A DNA stretch of 7,089 bases from Bdellovibrionales bacterium RBG_16_40_8 (lineage in GTDB: Bacteria; Bdellovibrionota; Bdellovibrionia; Bdellovibrionales; UBA1609), in the NCBI GenBank assembly GCA_001769925.1, contig MEPT01000008.1:1-7089 (forward strand). Direction: 5' to 3'. Positions 6,367 to 7,089 of the stretch are shown here, one piece after another (the first letter of the stretch is position 1; each line of letters starts with the position of its first letter). Made by a program: the position numbers and the translations under genes. The notes under the pieces are model-generated. The model did no database searches. It saw only the letters and a program-made list of their open reading frames with translations, and was not told the origin of the DNA.

Positions 6367-6386
6367 TATAGTGTAGGGGTATTTTT

Positions 6387-7089
6387 ATGGGTGGTAGTAA
6401 AGCAGTGAAAAAACAAGATATGATAATTATTGATGAGGCGAAGAATTTGCAATTTCGCTCTGAGGAAGAGCTTTATCAACATTTTTTTATTGAGATATCA
6501 ACTCTCGAAAAAGACTTTTTTTCAACTAGACCAAAGGACGACATTGATGAGAAAGAATTTGATAAATACGAGCCGAATTTAAATGTGCTTCTTGAAAAAC
6601 CTGATGAGATTTGGCTAGACAAAGAGACGTTAAAAGAGGTTGTAAAAGAGCCTTTTTATATTTTTATTAAAAAATTTGAGTCTGAAGATAAAGAAAACCC
6701 ACTCTATCATGTAGCTATAGTTTATCTGACTGAAAAAGTACCGAGCTTTGTTTATTTGCATTTTCCTTCAAATAACGAAAATTTTGTAGCTAAATACAGG
6801 CGTGGAGAGAAAATATTTGATCGCCGAGAAGAGAATATTCCAAGTGGTTCACTTGAAGGAGACGCTTTGCATGAGGGCGACGAATTTGCTCGTGGTCTTT
6901 ATAATGCTATGACGAAAGTTCGTGCTGAGAGTGACATCAAGGAAAGTGATTTTCGTAATTTTTCTAAACTTCGTGAAGATACTATTGAACACCCTGATGA
7001 AATATGGCGATCAAATGATTCAATGGGCAATGTGTTGGTAAGTTTTATTCGTGAATTTCCTGATGAGGGCGAGGGTGGATTACATTACA
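6387..7089 (+). CDS. Protein with tandem PDEIW modules, PBECR-like nuclease-fold candidate (partial, C-terminus outside window)
   Basis: An open frame runs from ATG 6387 off the right edge (234 codons seen). AGGGG lies 7 nt before the start and a strong promoter lies upstream. No signal peptide or membrane segment is seen, so it is probably cytoplasmic; it is highly charged. Two copies of one module are visible: LNVLLEKPDEIWLD (PDEIW at 72-76), then PFYIFIKKF, LYHVAIVYL and SFVYLHFPSN; and REDTIEHPDEIWRS (203-207), then VLVSFIREF and GLHY, where the window ends. The order hydrophobic helix, PDEIW, a strand with basic residues, then a strand ending near a Pro resembles PBECR domains (phage Barnase-EndoU-ColicinE5/D-RelE-like nuclease fold) of phage-related proteins. 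That assignment is from memory of the pattern, and catalytic residues are not identified. It could instead be a non-enzymatic relative. Divergent from a 111-residue orphan gene. Confidence 0.8.
   Translation, partial: MGGSKAVKKQDMIIIDEAKNLQFRSEEELYQHFFIEISTLEKDFFSTRPKDDIDEKEFDKYEPNLNVLLEKPDEIWLDKETLKEVVKEPFYIFIKKFESEDKENPLYHVAIVYLTEKVPSFVYLHFPSNNENFVAKYRRGEKIFDRREENIPSGSLEGDALHEGDEFARGLYNAMTKVRAESDIKESDFRNFSKLREDTIEHPDEIWRSNDSMGNVLVSFIREFPDEGEGGLHY
6558..7089 (+). repeat. Tandem protein-level repeat in the PDEIW gene
   Basis: Unit 1 starts at Phe58 and unit 2 at Phe189, 131 residues apart. In both, Phe is followed 14 residues later by the Pro of PDEIW. FYIFIKKF aligns with VLVSFIREF, and His108 may match His233. 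Outside PDEIW the units differ clearly in sequence, so the duplication is old. Unit 2 is cut by the window end. Confidence 0.65.

Larger units (their letters stand above)
6190..6386. promoter_or_regulatory. Divergent regulatory region between the 111-residue gene and the PDEIW-repeat gene
   Basis: 197 bases without a gene hold two perfect inverted repeats (6230-6243 and 6256-6274), a TATAAT on the plus strand (6283-6288) overlapping one on the minus strand (6287-6292), and a strong plus-strand promoter (6338-6366). Neither TATAAT has a good -35 partner at 16-18 nt. The repeat at 6256-6274 lies where a -35 box for the plus-strand TATAAT would be, so it could be an operator. Confidence 0.55.

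Overview
The window looks like a chromosomal stretch from an AT-rich Gram-negative bacterium (roughly 40% G+C by eye). A member of Bdellovibrionota is my best guess. This rests on soft clues: a lipoprotein N-terminus ending in FFQNCGEGF, several envelope proteins with little recognisable identity, and an orphan Fis-type regulator. No rRNA, tRNA, transposase, integrase or CRISPR array is visible. Genes are densely packed, and no gene-free stretch exceeds 300 bases.

Left part (1-4109, all minus strand). Four co-directional genes read right to left: a small single-pass membrane protein of unknown function (3480-4109), a large RDD-domain membrane protein with a long helical-repeat-like C-terminus (1478-3415), a rhomboid intramembrane serine protease (519-1481) and the start of a fibronectin type III probable lipoprotein (1-463, cut by the window edge). 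The RDD and rhomboid genes overlap by the four bases ATGA, so they are probably translationally coupled. The set looks like an envelope module, but the substrate of the protease cannot be read from sequence.

Middle (4110-5664). An exported TPR protein (4194-5225, plus strand) diverges from the membrane-protein gene across 84 bases. It converges on a short Fis-type HTH regulator (5248-5664, minus strand). A hairpin between these two overlaps the end of the regulator gene and probably terminates it.

Right part (5665-7089). An orphan all-helical 111-residue protein (5854-6189, minus) diverges from a gene running off the right edge (6387-7089, plus). The latter has a near-consensus sigma-70-type promoter. 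It encodes two copies of a module built around PDEIW, resembling the PBECR (phage Barnase-EndoU-ColicinE5/D-RelE-like) nuclease-fold domains. The 197-base divergent region carries two perfect inverted repeats. This pair is the most likely place for something undescribed, but the window ends before the second module is complete.
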